Source: Streptomyces bluensis (GTDB lineage: Bacteria; Actinomycetota; Actinomycetes; Streptomycetales; Streptomycetaceae). Taken from it: DNA of 64,000 nucleotides. Position 1 is the first letter of the stretch, and every line of letters starts with the position of its first letter. A program made the translations under genes and the position numbers. The stretch is from assembly GCF_014650715.1 (NCBI RefSeq), contig NZ_BMVM01000002.1, positions 496,001 through 560,000 on the forward strand, in the 5' to 3' direction. The notes beneath the pieces were generated by a model. That model searched no databases. It saw only the letters and a list, made by a program, of their open reading frames with translations, and was not told the DNA's origin. Positions 32,735 to 42,939 of the stretch are shown here, piece by piece.

Positions 32735-35671
32735 TCAGTTGTAGACGTTGAATTCTGCGATGGACCACCAGCTACGCGCGACATTGCCGGTATTGACGAC
32801 CTTGATGTAGCGAGCTGTCTGCGTCGGGAAGGAAACGAGGTGGACTCGTTGGCCGTCCGTTACGGAAGAGACCTTGGTCCAGTCGGTTCCGTCTGCGGAT
32901 ACGTACACGTCTGCGCTTCGCGCATAGTCGTTGATACTGCCGCCGGCATCCAGCACAATCTTGTCGAAGGTTTGCGCCTGTCCCATGTCCACTTGGATCC
33001 AGAGCCCATCGTACTGTCCCGTTCCGGAGCTGTACCGACTGCCGGAATCGCCATCCAGCATGTTTCCGGGTGCGTCCGACGGACTTGCATCCGAAGCCTT
33101 TACGGTCCAACCTGTCCGCGGCAGCGCAGGACCCAGGTCTATGACGTCGAACGAAGATCGACCCGCATCCACACCGCTGGTTCCCTTCACGGAAACCGTG
33201 ACCTTCCCCGACCGAAGCCCCTTCGGAACGTAAGCGCTGATGCTCGTGTCCGACCAGCTGTCTATCTCGGCATAGCTTGATCCGAAAGAGACCGTACCCA
33301 GCCCTTGCGTGTCACCGAAACCAGAACCGCGAAGGGTGAACTTGGAGCGCGGCATGCCTTGGTCCGGCGTCGCACCGCTGAAGACCGGCGTCGGGAAGCT
33401 CGACAGCTTCTTGGTGGTGAACATCGCCGAGGTCCCGCTCGGCAGCGTATAGGTGTACGAGCCGTCGGTGGACATCTTGAAACTCTTGCTGTCGGCGGTC
33501 CCGTTGAACACCACGGTGACCTGTGCCCCTTCCTTGCTGGTCCAGGTCTTCAGCTGGAGGCCGTTTGATACCGCTGTCGGAGCTGTGATCGAACCGGTTC
33601 CACGCGAAGCCCCGTACACCTCGATATCGCCGATGGCCCACCAGAAACCGGATGCCGCGGTGCTGACGATGCGGATGTACCGCGCCGTCCGGGTGGGCAA
33701 CGTGACGGCTACCTTCCCTATGGCCCCGCAGCCGCTTGCGATCGCGCTGCCCCAATCGACACCGTCGTTCGACACATATATCTGGTACTTGGTGACGTAG
33801 TCGAACGAGTTGTTCACGCCGGTATCGAGGACGATCTTGTTGAAGCTCGTGGGGCTGCCCAGATCGATCTGGAACCAGTCGCCGCTCGTCGTCCCGTGCC
33901 CGAGACTCCACCTGGTGTTGATGTCGCCGTCGATCGCGTTCGCGGCCACGCCCCAATCCGGCTGCGACGAAGCCGTGGCAGTCCACTTGCTACGACTCAG
34001 CGTCCTTCCCGTCGTCTGGATGGAAGCTCCGATCGGAAGGGAGTACGTGAGCAGCTTGTTTCCGGTACGGAGGGAATTCTGGTAGGGCAGGAGCGCCGGA
34101 TCGTACGTGACGGTGACCGGACCGGACGGCGACCTGAACGTGAAGTCGTGTGTCGGGTCCGAAACCTTGGTCGCGGCAAGGGTGCGGCCCTTTTGTGTAG
34201 GCCCGGAGTACGTGAAGGTGACCGCGTCACCGGCGTTCAGGCTGTAGTCGAACGATTGCGTCCCGTCGGCAACGCTGAAGGTTTTCGCGGCGCTCCCCGA
34301 GTTGTACGCGATCAGGACCTTCGACCCGTCCGGGTTCTGGAACGCGACGTTCTCTATGCTTCCTTCCCCGAAGGTGTTCGAGTAGATGCGACGTGCTCCG
34401 GGCCTGACGAACTTGCTGGCGTGAGCGAGGGCGTAGTAGTCCACGTTGCAGGACACCCGTCCGTCGGCCGGATCGATCGTGAGCAAGCCCCGGCACATGG
34501 GTATACCGCCGGTGTCGCTGTTGAGCGGACCCAGATCGGGGTCGAGTGCGATGTTCCACAGCATCACCCCGTTCGCCCAATTGCGCACGCCCTTGATGAT
34601 CCAGGTACCAAGTGCCTCACTGAACGCTGTCTGCTTGCTGTCCTGCCAGACACCTCCAGTGGCTTCCGTGATGTAGTTTTCTTTGCCCGGGTAGTCGTTG
34701 TGGACCTGAGCCTGGGAGGTCGGGTCGCCGCTGTAGATGTGCCATCCGGTTCCCGCGGTGTACTCAGAGGCAGCGGGGTCGCTGAAAATTGTCTCGGGAT
34801 ACGAGGGCACATCCCAGTTGTGGTCCCAAGCCAGGATCTTGGTGGAGATTCCGTTGGCCTCGAACGCCTTGCCGAGCTCCTGGATCAACTCGGATTCCTG
34901 GTAAGCGGACAGGAACATGCCGGGCCAGGAGGGAGTGCCCATAGGTTCGTTTTGCGGCGAAATGTAGGAGATGGGCACACCGGCTTCGCCGTAGGCTTGA
35001 ATGAACTTTACGAAGTAGTTGGCCAGCGCAGACGTGTACTCACTCTTGAGAGTGCCTCCTATCATGGAGTCGGAGGTCTTCATCCAGCCTGGTGGGCTCC
35101 ACGGATTGGCCATGACCTTGACGGACGGGTTGAGTGAGAGGGCCTGCCGCAGTGCCGGAATGATGTACGGCTCATCGTGCTGGATGGAGAAGTGGGACAG
35201 CGTCGGATCCGTCTGCCCCGCCGGCATGTCGTTGTAGGAGTAATTCCCGGACGCGTTGAAATCCGTGGCGCCCATCGGAGAACGGAGCAGGCTGAGGCCG
35301 ATGCCCTTCGAGGGGTCAAACAGCTTCTGCATCAGCTTGGTGCGGTCAGCTTCGGACAGCTTGTCGATGAGCCAGGCCGAGGAGTCGGTCATAGCCGCAC
35401 CGAAACCCTGGACCTCTTGATACTTGACGCTGTCGTCGATCCTGATTGTCAGCGGATTGGCCGTTTTCTCCGTCTTGAACAGCACATCGCTTTGACTGGC
35501 AACCCACGTGTTGGCCGATATGTCTGTCAGCCAAACGTGCACGGAGTTGCCAGGTGAGGCTTTCTTCGGCTGCGGGGCGGCGATGGCGTTCCCGGAAACC
35601 TGGGTCCAGGCGGCGCCGACACCAACGGCGGTGGCCAGGAACTGACGTCGACCGAGACCGTACGGGCTCAT
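32735..35671 (-). CDS. Secreted GH30 glycosidase with F5/8C and IPT/TIG modules
   Basis: Secreted glycosidase of 978 residues, last gene of the leftward sugar operon. Tat signal RRQFLATA at 8-15. The GH30 barrel is about 75-415, with FGAAMTDSSAW typical of subfamilies acting on glucosylceramide or beta-1,6-glucan; acid/base Glu242 (SPQNEPMG) and nucleophile Glu336 (YITEATGG). A beta-domain follows, then a discoidin/F5-8C (CBM32-like) module about 560-690, an IPT/TIG-like module about 755-840, and a second F5-8C module about 845-978. Base composition is clearly less GC-rich than neighbours. ATG at 35671 has AGGAGGA. Exact substrate unknown. Confidence 0.88.
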   Translation of the reverse strand: MSPYGLGRRQFLATAVGVGAAWTQVSGNAIAAPQPKKASPGNSVHVWLTDISANTWVASQSDVLFKTEKTANPLTIRIDDSVKYQEVQGFGAAMTDSSAWLIDKLSEADRTKLMQKLFDPSKGIGLSLLRSPMGATDFNASGNYSYNDMPAGQTDPTLSHFSIQHDEPYIIPALRQALSLNPSVKVMANPWSPPGWMKTSDSMIGGTLKSEYTSALANYFVKFIQAYGEAGVPISYISPQNEPMGTPSWPGMFLSAYQESELIQELGKAFEANGISTKILAWDHNWDVPSYPETIFSDPAASEYTAGTGWHIYSGDPTSQAQVHNDYPGKENYITEATGGVWQDSKQTAFSEALGTWIIKGVRNWANGVMLWNIALDPDLGPLNSDTGGIPMCRGLLTIDPADGRVSCNVDYYALAHASKFVRPGARRIYSNTFGEGSIENVAFQNPDGSKVLIAYNSGSAAKTFSVADGTQSFDYSLNAGDAVTFTYSGPTQKGRTLAATKVSDPTHDFTFRSPSGPVTVTYDPALLPYQNSLRTGNKLLTYSLPIGASIQTTGRTLSRSKWTATASSQPDWGVAANAIDGDINTRWSLGHGTTSGDWFQIDLGSPTSFNKIVLDTGVNNSFDYVTKYQIYVSNDGVDWGSAIASGCGAIGKVAVTLPTRTARYIRIVSTAASGFWWAIGDIEVYGASRGTGSITAPTAVSNGLQLKTWTSKEGAQVTVVFNGTADSKSFKMSTDGSYTYTLPSGTSAMFTTKKLSSFPTPVFSGATPDQGMPRSKFTLRGSGFGDTQGLGTVSFGSSYAEIDSWSDTSISAYVPKGLRSGKVTVSVKGTSGVDAGRSSFDVIDLGPALPRTGWTVKASDASPSDAPGNMLDGDSGSRYSSGTGQYDGLWIQVDMGQAQTFDKIVLDAGGSINDYARSADVYVSADGTDWTKVSSVTDGQRVHLVSFPTQTARYIKVVNTGNVARSWWSIAEFNVYN

Positions 35672-35735
35672 GGAAGATCCTCCTCAGGACCAGCTTGTTC
35701 AGTACGTGGAAAGGCGGGCGGGGTGGGAGTGGTCT

Positions 35736-37208
35736 CTACGGCGACGTCGGCACCGGCTCTGCGGCACCGGTGTTCGGCTCCTTGATCACGAGCGGGTGCA
35801 GCTCCCACGCGTCGATCGCATAGCCGAGGCACGTACCAGGTGCGGTCCGGGCCCGCAGTCGCCACGGGCCCTGTCCCGTCGGATAGCAGCGCAACGTGAG
35901 GACCTGGCCGGTGGTGGTCAGAAAGACTTCGGCGATGGAGTGGTCGACGACCACGCGCAGGCCGACGGGCCGGTCGGCTGGACAGGGCATCCGGTAGGAA
36001 CCGCCGCGGGCCCGGGGGTCCAGTGAGGCGTGGTCACGGTCGACGACCAGTTCACCCGCGTCGGCATCGAGGCGGATGTCGAGGTACTCGGAGCCGTCCA
36101 GGGTGGTGAGCAGCCGCAGACCGGCGTCTCCGGTCGCCTCCAGACGGGCCGTCAGGTCGAACGCGCGGCCCACGCTGCCGAGGTCCACCGGCTGCGGGCC
36201 GTGCGTCTCGCCCTCGGCGTGGATGATGTGCCCGCCGCGCAGGGCGAGCAGTTCGGTGGCGGGCTGCTGGCGCAGCGTGCCGTCGCCGTCGACATGGATC
36301 TCGCGGGGCAGGGTGAGGACGCCGGCCCATCCGTCCGCGACGGCCCAGGCTTCGTCGCGGGCTTCCCACGACCAGCCCCACAGCAGCCACCGGTTGCCCG
36401 GTGCACGCAGGAGGGCGGGGGCGTAGCAGTCGGGGCCGTGGTCGGCGGGTACCGCTGGGCCGGCCCTGAAGCGGCCGTCGTGCTCTTCACCGATCAGGGC
36501 TGCGACGCTCTGCGGGCCGGTCGGCAGGTTCCACGCGCTGAAGATGAGGGCGCCGCGTCCGTCGGCTGCCGGGAGGTACTGGGGGCACTCCCAGCCCTCG
36601 CCGGTGAGCAGGTCGGTGCCACTGACCGGCTCCTTCTCGCGGGCCGCGAAGGGCCCTCGGTACGTCCAGTTCTCCAGGTCGGGCGAGTCGTACAGGAGGG
36701 CGGCAGCGCGACCGTCCGCGAGGGCGGCGCCGACCAGCATCCACCAGCCCTCGCCGTCCTGCCAGACGTACGGGTCGCGGTACATGGTGCAGCCCTCGGG
36801 CAGCTCGGGGATGAGCAGTTCGCCCCGCGGGCGGAAGCTTCTGCCGCCGTCGTGGGAGACGGCGCAGGTGACCGGCTGGTGCTGGAACGAGCGGTCCTCG
36901 CGGTGGGCGGAGTAGAAGGCGACGAGACGGTCGCCGTCGGAGACGGCGTTGCCGGAGAAGCAGCCGTCGGTGTCCACGCCATCGGAGGTCGGGGCGAGGG
37001 CGATCGGCTGCGGCTCCCAGGTCAGCAGGTCGGGGCTGCGGAAGTGGCCCCAGTGCAGGTTCGCGTGGGTCGCTCCGTACGGGTTGTACTGGTAGTACAC
37101 GTGGTAGTGGCCGTCGTGGAAGACCAGCCCGTTGGGGTCGTTGATCCAGTTGCGGGGCGGGCGCAGGTGCGCCACGGGGCGGTGCGGATCGCGGGGTGTG
37201 GTGGACAC
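35736..37208 (-). CDS. GH32 beta-fructosidase, intracellular
   Basis: Hydrolyses fructosyl linkages of sucrose or fructo-oligosaccharides. Five-bladed propeller motifs: W21-INDPNG (nucleophile Asp24), R144-D-P146 (transition-state Asp145) and WECP with acid/base Glu207; the C-terminal beta-sandwich ends VFLTTTGQVLTLR. No signal peptide, so it works on sugars already imported by the linked ABC transporter. GTG start at 37208 with AAAGG about 10 bases upstream. Gap of 65 bp to the GH30 gene downstream and 103 bp to the GH3 gene upstream. Confidence 0.92.
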   Translation of the reverse strand: MSTTPRDPHRPVAHLRPPRNWINDPNGLVFHDGHYHVYYQYNPYGATHANLHWGHFRSPDLLTWEPQPIALAPTSDGVDTDGCFSGNAVSDGDRLVAFYSAHREDRSFQHQPVTCAVSHDGGRSFRPRGELLIPELPEGCTMYRDPYVWQDGEGWWMLVGAALADGRAAALLYDSPDLENWTYRGPFAAREKEPVSGTDLLTGEGWECPQYLPAADGRGALIFSAWNLPTGPQSVAALIGEEHDGRFRAGPAVPADHGPDCYAPALLRAPGNRWLLWGWSWEARDEAWAVADGWAGVLTLPREIHVDGDGTLRQQPATELLALRGGHIIHAEGETHGPQPVDLGSVGRAFDLTARLEATGDAGLRLLTTLDGSEYLDIRLDADAGELVVDRDHASLDPRARGGSYRMPCPADRPVGLRVVVDHSIAEVFLTTTGQVLTLRCYPTGQGPWRLRARTAPGTCLGYAIDAWELHPLVIKEPNTGAAEPVPTSP

Positions 37209-37310
37209 ACGCGTGCCTTTCGGTATGCCAGATGGGCCCGCCCCGCCGGCCCTGGGTTCTGCGGGGCGGCAGGCCGGCGGAGCGGGAGTCTTCGAGCCTG
37301 TACGCGGGCT

Positions 37311-39608
37311 TCAGGTCCGGATGCGGAATTGTGCGCTCAGCTGCTGCTCCCGTCGTGAGCTGGGGCCGACGCGGAGGGCGAACTCGCCTGGTTCGACCAC
37401 TCGGCGGTTGTCGGCCGTGACGAGTGAGCACTGCGAGGCAGGGATACCGATGCGGACGTCCAGGCTTTCACCGGGAGGGATGTGGACCTGGGTGAAACCC
37501 TTCAGCTCCTGCTCTGCCCACGTGACGGTGGTGGTCAGGTCGCTGATGTACGCCTGGACCGTTTCCAGGGCCGGACGGCTGCCGCTGTTGGTAAGCCGCA
37601 CTGTGGCGTTGATTGTGCCGTCAACCGTGACGTCCGGGTCGTGCACGACCAGGTCGGAGTAGGCGACGGTGGTGTAGGTGAGGCCCTCGCCGAACGCGAA
37701 CAGGGGATCCTGGGTGAGATCCGCGTAGCGGTTCCCGTGCTGGCCTCGCACCTGGTTGTAGAAGACCGGCTGCTGTCCGACGTGGCGGGCGAAGGAGACC
37801 GGGAGCCGGCCGCTGGGTTCGATGAGTCCGAGGAGGAGTTCGGCGATCGCGCGGCCACCGCGCATGCCCGGGTTGAACGCCTCGATGAGTGCTGCCGCGT
37901 TCAGTGCCGAGTCCGGGAGGGTGCTCGGCTTGGACTGGGCGAGCACGACGATCATCGGTGTGCCGGTGGCGGCGACCGCGTCCAGCAGAGCGATCTGGCC
38001 GCCCTGGAGGTCGAGCGTCGCCGTGGAGCGCACCTCGCCGGTGAGGTCGATGGTGTCCCCCACGACCACGACGGCGTAGTCGGAGGCCTCCACGGCTGCG
38101 GTGGCCTCCCGGAGTTGCGCCGGGCAGACCGGGGCGGGGGTGAAAACGGGCGGCTGTGGCTGGCCGTCGGGCCCGAGGGACCACTCGGAGTTGGAAGCGG
38201 GGCTTGCGATGTCGGCTCCGCGGGCGTGCGTGATGGTCCAGTCGGCGGGTGCGACGGCGCGAAGGCCGTCGAGCACTGTCTCCACCGACTCGCGGGGATG
38301 TCCTTCGGGCATCCAGGGGACCTGGCCGGTGGCGCCCGCCCAGTCGCCGAGCATGGCTTCCGTGCTGTCGGCGTTGGGGCCGATCACCGCGATCGTCCGC
38401 GGGGTGCCCTGGCTCGCGGCGCGGCCGGCTCCGTCCGCGGTCAGCCCGCCTTCGAGGGGCAGGATGCCCTCGTTGCGCAGCAGCACCAGGGAACGACGGG
38501 CGGTCTCCAGGTTGAGGTCGGCGTGCTCACGGCAGCCGATCACCTGGGCCTGCCGCTCGGGGTCGGGGGTGCGGGGGTCCTCGAAGAGCCCGAGCTCGAA
38601 CTTCAGCCGCAGAACCCGCCGTACCGCGTCATCGATCTGCTTCTCTTCGATCAGGCCGCGGGCGACCGCCTCCTGGGCCCCCTCGAAGAACGCGGGTGTG
38701 GCCATGATGAGGTCGTTGCCGGCGTTGACGGCGACCGCCGCCGCCTCGGCGTAGTCGGCGCAGGTCCGCTGGTCGTAGACCATCCGGCCGACGTTGTCCC
38801 AGTCGGTCACCAGGGTGCCGGTGAAGCCCCACTCGCCCTTGAGTACATCGTTGATCAGCCATTCGTTCGCGGTGATGGGCACCCCGTCGATCGACTGGTA
38901 GCCGAGCATGAAAGCGCGGCAGCCGGCCCGCGCCGCCTGCTCGAACGGGGGCAGGAACCATGAGCGCAGTTTGCGCGGGCTGAGATCGGCTTCGCTCGCG
39001 TCGCGCCCGCCGAGGGTTTCGGAGTAACCCGCGAAGTGCTTGGCGTACGCCAGCACGGCGGTCGGGTCGCCGAGACCCTCACCCTGATAGCCGCGCACCA
39101 TCGCGGCCCCGAGTTCACCGATCAGGAACGGGTCCTCGCCGAACGTCTCGTTGATCCGGCCCCAGCGCAGGTCCCGGGTGATGCACAGCACCGGGGAGAA
39201 GGTCCCGTGGATTCCGGTCGCCGCGATTTCCGTCGCGGCGGCTCGGGCCACTTGGTGGAGCAAGGACGGGTCCCAGGTGCAGGCCATGGCCAGCTGGGTC
39301 GGAAAGATGGTCGCGCCCGGCCAGAACGAGTGACCGTGGATGCCGTCGTCGGCTGTGAGCAACGGAATGCCGAGCCTTGTCCGCCGGGCCAGTTCCATGG
39401 CCTGAGGCATCACGTCGGGAGACACATGCAGGACCGATCCGGCCAGTTTGGCCGACACGATGTCCGCCAGGTCCCCGTGTTGCGCGTCGAGCATCAGCAA
39501 CTGCCCGACCTTTTCCGGAAGGGTCATCCGTGACAGCAAGTCCTCGATCCTCGCTTCCACGGAAGCTTCCGGATCCAGGTACGCCGCGGAGCGGACCGGC
39601 TGTCCCAC
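37311..39608 (-). CDS. GH3 beta-glucosidase/beta-xylosidase-like
   Basis: Cytoplasmic family 3 glycoside hydrolase, about 765 residues. The (alpha/beta)8 domain holds KHFAGYSE and the nucleophile Asp269 in TLVTDWDNVG; the alpha/beta sandwich follows (SLVLLRNEGILPL, AVIGPNADS) and a C-terminal fibronectin-III-like domain (NSGSRPALETVQAYISD). I use GTG at 39608 because GGAG lies 6 bases upstream; a TTG nine bases earlier and a longer open frame are also possible. No signal peptide. It lies 118 bp after the second permease gene of the operon. Confidence 0.92.
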   Translation of the reverse strand: MGQPVRSAAYLDPEASVEARIEDLLSRMTLPEKVGQLLMLDAQHGDLADIVSAKLAGSVLHVSPDVMPQAMELARRTRLGIPLLTADDGIHGHSFWPGATIFPTQLAMACTWDPSLLHQVARAAATEIAATGIHGTFSPVLCITRDLRWGRINETFGEDPFLIGELGAAMVRGYQGEGLGDPTAVLAYAKHFAGYSETLGGRDASEADLSPRKLRSWFLPPFEQAARAGCRAFMLGYQSIDGVPITANEWLINDVLKGEWGFTGTLVTDWDNVGRMVYDQRTCADYAEAAAVAVNAGNDLIMATPAFFEGAQEAVARGLIEEKQIDDAVRRVLRLKFELGLFEDPRTPDPERQAQVIGCREHADLNLETARRSLVLLRNEGILPLEGGLTADGAGRAASQGTPRTIAVIGPNADSTEAMLGDWAGATGQVPWMPEGHPRESVETVLDGLRAVAPADWTITHARGADIASPASNSEWSLGPDGQPQPPVFTPAPVCPAQLREATAAVEASDYAVVVVGDTIDLTGEVRSTATLDLQGGQIALLDAVAATGTPMIVVLAQSKPSTLPDSALNAAALIEAFNPGMRGGRAIAELLLGLIEPSGRLPVSFARHVGQQPVFYNQVRGQHGNRYADLTQDPLFAFGEGLTYTTVAYSDLVVHDPDVTVDGTINATVRLTNSGSRPALETVQAYISDLTTTVTWAEQELKGFTQVHIPPGESLDVRIGIPASQCSLVTADNRRVVEPGEFALRVGPSSRREQQLSAQFRIRT

Positions 39609-39725
39609 TGTGTTCTCCAAGTGATGAGTCGTACGGGGTAAGAGGGTTGATCGGCGGCGAGCGCGCGCCTCTTCAGGGCGCTGCCGAACCGCACTCAAGG
39701 GGTCGGGGCGGGAGCGAGCCTGGTG

Positions 39726-40613
39726 TCACTTCAGGCCGGTGGTGGCGATGCCGGCCACGAACTGGCGCTGGAAGATCAGGAAGACGATCATCACTGGCAG
39801 CAGGACGACGACGGCGCCCGCGAGGAGGACGCCGAAGCGGGTGAAGGACTGTCCGCTGCTGGCCAGGGCGAGGCCGACGGGGAGGGTGTACTGGCTCTCG
39901 TTCTGGGCCACGACCAGGGGCCACAGGAAGTTGTTCCAGGAGCCGAGGAAGGTGATGATCCCGAGGGTGGCGAGGGCTGGTTTGGTCAGCGGCAGGATGA
40001 TCTTCCAGAAGATGGCGAGTTCGCGGCAGCCGTCGACGCGGGCGGCGTCGATGAGTTCGTCGGGCAGGGTGGAGATGAACTGCCGCATCAGGAACACCCC
40101 GAAGGGGCCGGCCAGGAACGGCAGGATCAGCCCCAGCAGGGAGCCGGTCAGCTGCATGTTGGACACCAGCACGTACAGGGGGACGAAGGTGACCAGGCCG
40201 GGGATCATGAGCGTCCCCATGACCAGCAGGAAAACGGCGCGCTGTCCGCGGAACTCCAGCTTGGCCAGGGCGTATCCGAGCATCGAGCAGAAGATCAGGT
40301 TGCCCGCGGTGACGGCGAGGGCCACGATCACGGAGTTGGTGAACATGCTCGTGAAGTCGAGCGTGCTGAACAACTCGCCGTAGTTGGCGGTCGTGGGTGC
40401 CGTGGGTATCAGGACGGGCGGCACTCTGCGGATGTCGGCCTCGGGTTTGAAGGAGCCGGACAGCATCCACAGGAACGGCGCGATCATCAGCAGCAGGGCG
40501 CCGGCGAGCGGAAGATACAGCCAGGTCTGGCCCCAGGTCTGGCGGATGCGGCGGCGCCTCAGTACACGGTCCGTGCGCGGGCGTGGCGTTGGGAGAGTGG
40601 AGAGGGTGCTCAT
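39726..40613 (-). CDS. Sugar ABC transporter permease (MalG/CUT1 type)
   Basis: Membrane component of a carbohydrate uptake ABC transporter with six predicted helices. The ATPase-contact EAA motif is DAARVDGCRELAIFWKIILP (about residue 190). Starts 7 bp after the partner permease. No ATPase gene accompanies the set; in Streptomyces CUT1 importers commonly use the shared ATPase MsiK, so this one probably does too (inference). Confidence 0.92.
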   Translation of the reverse strand: MSTLSTLPTPRPRTDRVLRRRRIRQTWGQTWLYLPLAGALLLMIAPFLWMLSGSFKPEADIRRVPPVLIPTAPTTANYGELFSTLDFTSMFTNSVIVALAVTAGNLIFCSMLGYALAKLEFRGQRAVFLLVMGTLMIPGLVTFVPLYVLVSNMQLTGSLLGLILPFLAGPFGVFLMRQFISTLPDELIDAARVDGCRELAIFWKIILPLTKPALATLGIITFLGSWNNFLWPLVVAQNESQYTLPVGLALASSGQSFTRFGVLLAGAVVVLLPVMIVFLIFQRQFVAGIATTGLK

Positions 40614-40619
40614 GGGTCG

Positions 40620-41606
40620 TCAGTCCTTGTCTCGCAGCACGCGGAACTGCAGCACGGTCAGCGCCACGATGAGGACGAAGATGACGTAGCTGGCGGCCGA
40701 CGCCATCTCGTAATTGCCGTTGCCGAACTGCTTGTAGGCGTACAACGTGGCCGACAGGGTGGAGTCCAGCGGTCCTCCGTCGGTCATCACGAACGGCTCG
40801 TCGAAGAACTGCAGATAGCCGATGCCCGTGGTCACGGCGGTCAGCAACAGGGCCGGACGCAGGAGCGGGAAGGTGACCCGCCAGAACCGCTGCCACGCCC
40901 CGGCGCCGTCGAGTTCGGCCGCCTCCATCAGGGACTGGGGGACGGACTGCAGACCCGCCAGCATGATGATCATGACGGTGCCGAGGTTGCGCCACACCGC
41001 CATCACGATCATGACGGGCAGAGCGAAGCGGGTGTCCGCAAGCCAGGCCGGTCCGTCGATCCCGAACCAGCCCAGGACGAGGTTCACCAGGCCCGCGCGA
41101 GGTTCGAGGAGCGTCTTCCACACCACGGCGACGGCCACGATGCTGGTGATCACCGGCAGGTAGAAGCCGACCCGGAAGACGGCCCGGAAGCGCCGGACAC
41201 CGCGGTCGAGGGCGACCGCCGCGGCAAGCCCGGCGGCCAGCGTCAGGGGCAGGGCCACCAGGACGAACACGGCCGTGTTGCGCAGGGCCGTGAAGAACTG
41301 CTCGTCCTGGAAGAGCCGCACGTAGTTGTCGAGGCCGATGAACGACACGTTCAGGGGTGTGCGCAGGTCGGCGCTACTGGTGTCGGTCAGGCTCATCAGC
41401 AGCGACCAGACCAACGGCAGGAGCATGAAGGTCGCGAACAGGGCGAGGAAGGGCGCGGCGAGGATCCAGGCCGCCCGGGCCCGTCTGCCGCGCGCCCTGC
41501 CCCGGAGCGGGAGGTGCCGGCATTCGGCGCTCCGCTCCGGTCCCGCGGTGCTCTGCTGGTCGGTGTCGCCCCGCCCGGGGAGCGTTTTCGTGGACATGGA
41601 TGTCAT
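40620..41606 (-). CDS. Sugar ABC transporter permease (MalF/CUT1 type)
   Basis: Partner permease, 328 residues with an Arg-rich hydrophilic N-terminus of about 45 residues, then six helices. The EAA motif is EAAELDGAGAWQRFWRVTFP. It lies 34 bp after the solute-binding protein gene and just before the second permease. Start ATG at 41606; ATG at 41597 is also possible. Confidence 0.92.
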   Translation of the reverse strand: MTSMSTKTLPGRGDTDQQSTAGPERSAECRHLPLRGRARGRRARAAWILAAPFLALFATFMLLPLVWSLLMSLTDTSSADLRTPLNVSFIGLDNYVRLFQDEQFFTALRNTAVFVLVALPLTLAAGLAAAVALDRGVRRFRAVFRVGFYLPVITSIVAVAVVWKTLLEPRAGLVNLVLGWFGIDGPAWLADTRFALPVMIVMAVWRNLGTVMIIMLAGLQSVPQSLMEAAELDGAGAWQRFWRVTFPLLRPALLLTAVTTGIGYLQFFDEPFVMTDGGPLDSTLSATLYAYKQFGNGNYEMASAASYVIFVLIVALTVLQFRVLRDKD

Positions 41607-41640
41607 CCGTCCGTACCAGGGGTGCTCATGGCGGTGGCGC

Positions 41641-42939
41641 TCAGCGGCCGGTGCCGATGCTGGTGGCCTTGGACTGCAGCGCCTTCTGCACCTCGGCGAC
41701 GGTGGCCTTGCCGAGGGCCAGCTTCTCCAGTTCGGAGTCGATGGCGTCGGCGATCTGCTGCCAGGTCGTGATGGCGGGCGGCGCCTTGCTGACCTTGAGC
41801 TGCTCGTCGAACGGCTTCATGTTCTCGTCCGCGCTCAGGTTCCCTTCCGACCACGCCTGGGGCGAAGCAGGCAGACCGCCGGTGGCCTTGACATAGGCCG
41901 AGAGGTTGTCGGGCTCGGTCAGGAACCGGGCGAACTTCCATGCCGCGTCGGGGTTCTCGGACTCCTTGAACACCGCCAGGTCGGTGCCGCCGGCGAACCC
42001 GGCGGGCTGCTCGGTGTACGGCACCGGCATGGTCTTCCACTTGCCGTCCAGCTCCGGGGCGTCCTTGTGGAAGCTGGCACCGGCCCACGCGGCCTCCTGA
42101 TAGGTGGCGATCAGCCCGTCCCGGAAGCCCTGCACGTTGTCCGACCTGTCGGTCGGCGCCAGGCCCTCCTTCGGGACGCTTGCCCAGTACTCCATAGCCT
42201 TGGCGACCTCGGGCGTGTCGAAGGTGAACTTCTTGGTCTTGGCGTCGTAGATGTCACCGCCCTGCTGCCAGACCATCGGCACCCAGAAAACCCAGGAGTT
42301 GAAGCCCATCACCAGCCCGGTGGCATGGCGCAGCTTGGGGTTCTGCTCCCCGGCGGTGGCCTGGATGGCCTTGAGGTCCTTCAGGTATCCCTCCCGGTCG
42401 CCGGCCAGGGGGCCCTTGATGCCGGCCTTCTCGGTGAGGTCGGTCCGGTAGTAGACGACCGTGGTGTCGGCGGTGAACGGGACGCCGTAGGAGGTGTTCT
42501 TGTACTTGGTGGTGTCCCACTGGCCGGGGTAGAAATCCGACGACTTGATCGACGTCGGGGTGGCCTGGAAGCCGTTCATGGCGGCCATCTCGGCCATCCA
42601 GGTGCTCCCGATCATGGACATGTCCGGCGTGTTGCCGCCGGCTATCGCGGTGGTCAGCTTGTCGTGGGCGCCGTCCCACGGGACCGCGGTGATCTTGACG
42701 TCGGCGTCCGGGTTCTCCTGCTCGAACTTCTTGGCCAGGTCCTTCAGGGCGGGTTCGATATCGCCCAGGTTCCACATGACCACCGTCCCCTTGGCCTTGC
42801 CCGCGCCGATCTCGGCGGGCGCGTCCTTACCGGGGCCGGAATCCTCGCTCCGGCCACAGCCGGTGGCCACCAGGGCTGCCGTGACGGTGAGGCACAGGGT
42901 CTGGACGGTTCTGACAGTGTGACGGGTGGTGATACGCAT
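41641..42939 (-). CDS. Sugar-binding lipoprotein of CUT1 ABC transporter
   Basis: Extracytoplasmic solute-binding protein, 432 residues. Signal peptide with lipobox VATGC (Cys28). Typical family-1 features: GTVVMWNLGD, FEQENPDADVKI, then YGVPFTADTTVVYYRTDLTE, and GGTDLAVFKESENPDAAWKF near the end. The first gene of a six-gene leftward unit (binding protein, two permeases, GH3, GH32, GH30). ATG at 42939 with AAGGAG. Ligand probably an oligosaccharide released by the GH enzymes; which one is unknown. Confidence 0.92.
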   Translation of the reverse strand: MRITTRHTVRTVQTLCLTVTAALVATGCGRSEDSGPGKDAPAEIGAGKAKGTVVMWNLGDIEPALKDLAKKFEQENPDADVKITAVPWDGAHDKLTTAIAGGNTPDMSMIGSTWMAEMAAMNGFQATPTSIKSSDFYPGQWDTTKYKNTSYGVPFTADTTVVYYRTDLTEKAGIKGPLAGDREGYLKDLKAIQATAGEQNPKLRHATGLVMGFNSWVFWVPMVWQQGGDIYDAKTKKFTFDTPEVAKAMEYWASVPKEGLAPTDRSDNVQGFRDGLIATYQEAAWAGASFHKDAPELDGKWKTMPVPYTEQPAGFAGGTDLAVFKESENPDAAWKFARFLTEPDNLSAYVKATGGLPASPQAWSEGNLSADENMKPFDEQLKVSKAPPAITTWQQIADAIDSELEKLALGKATVAEVQKALQSKATSIGTGR

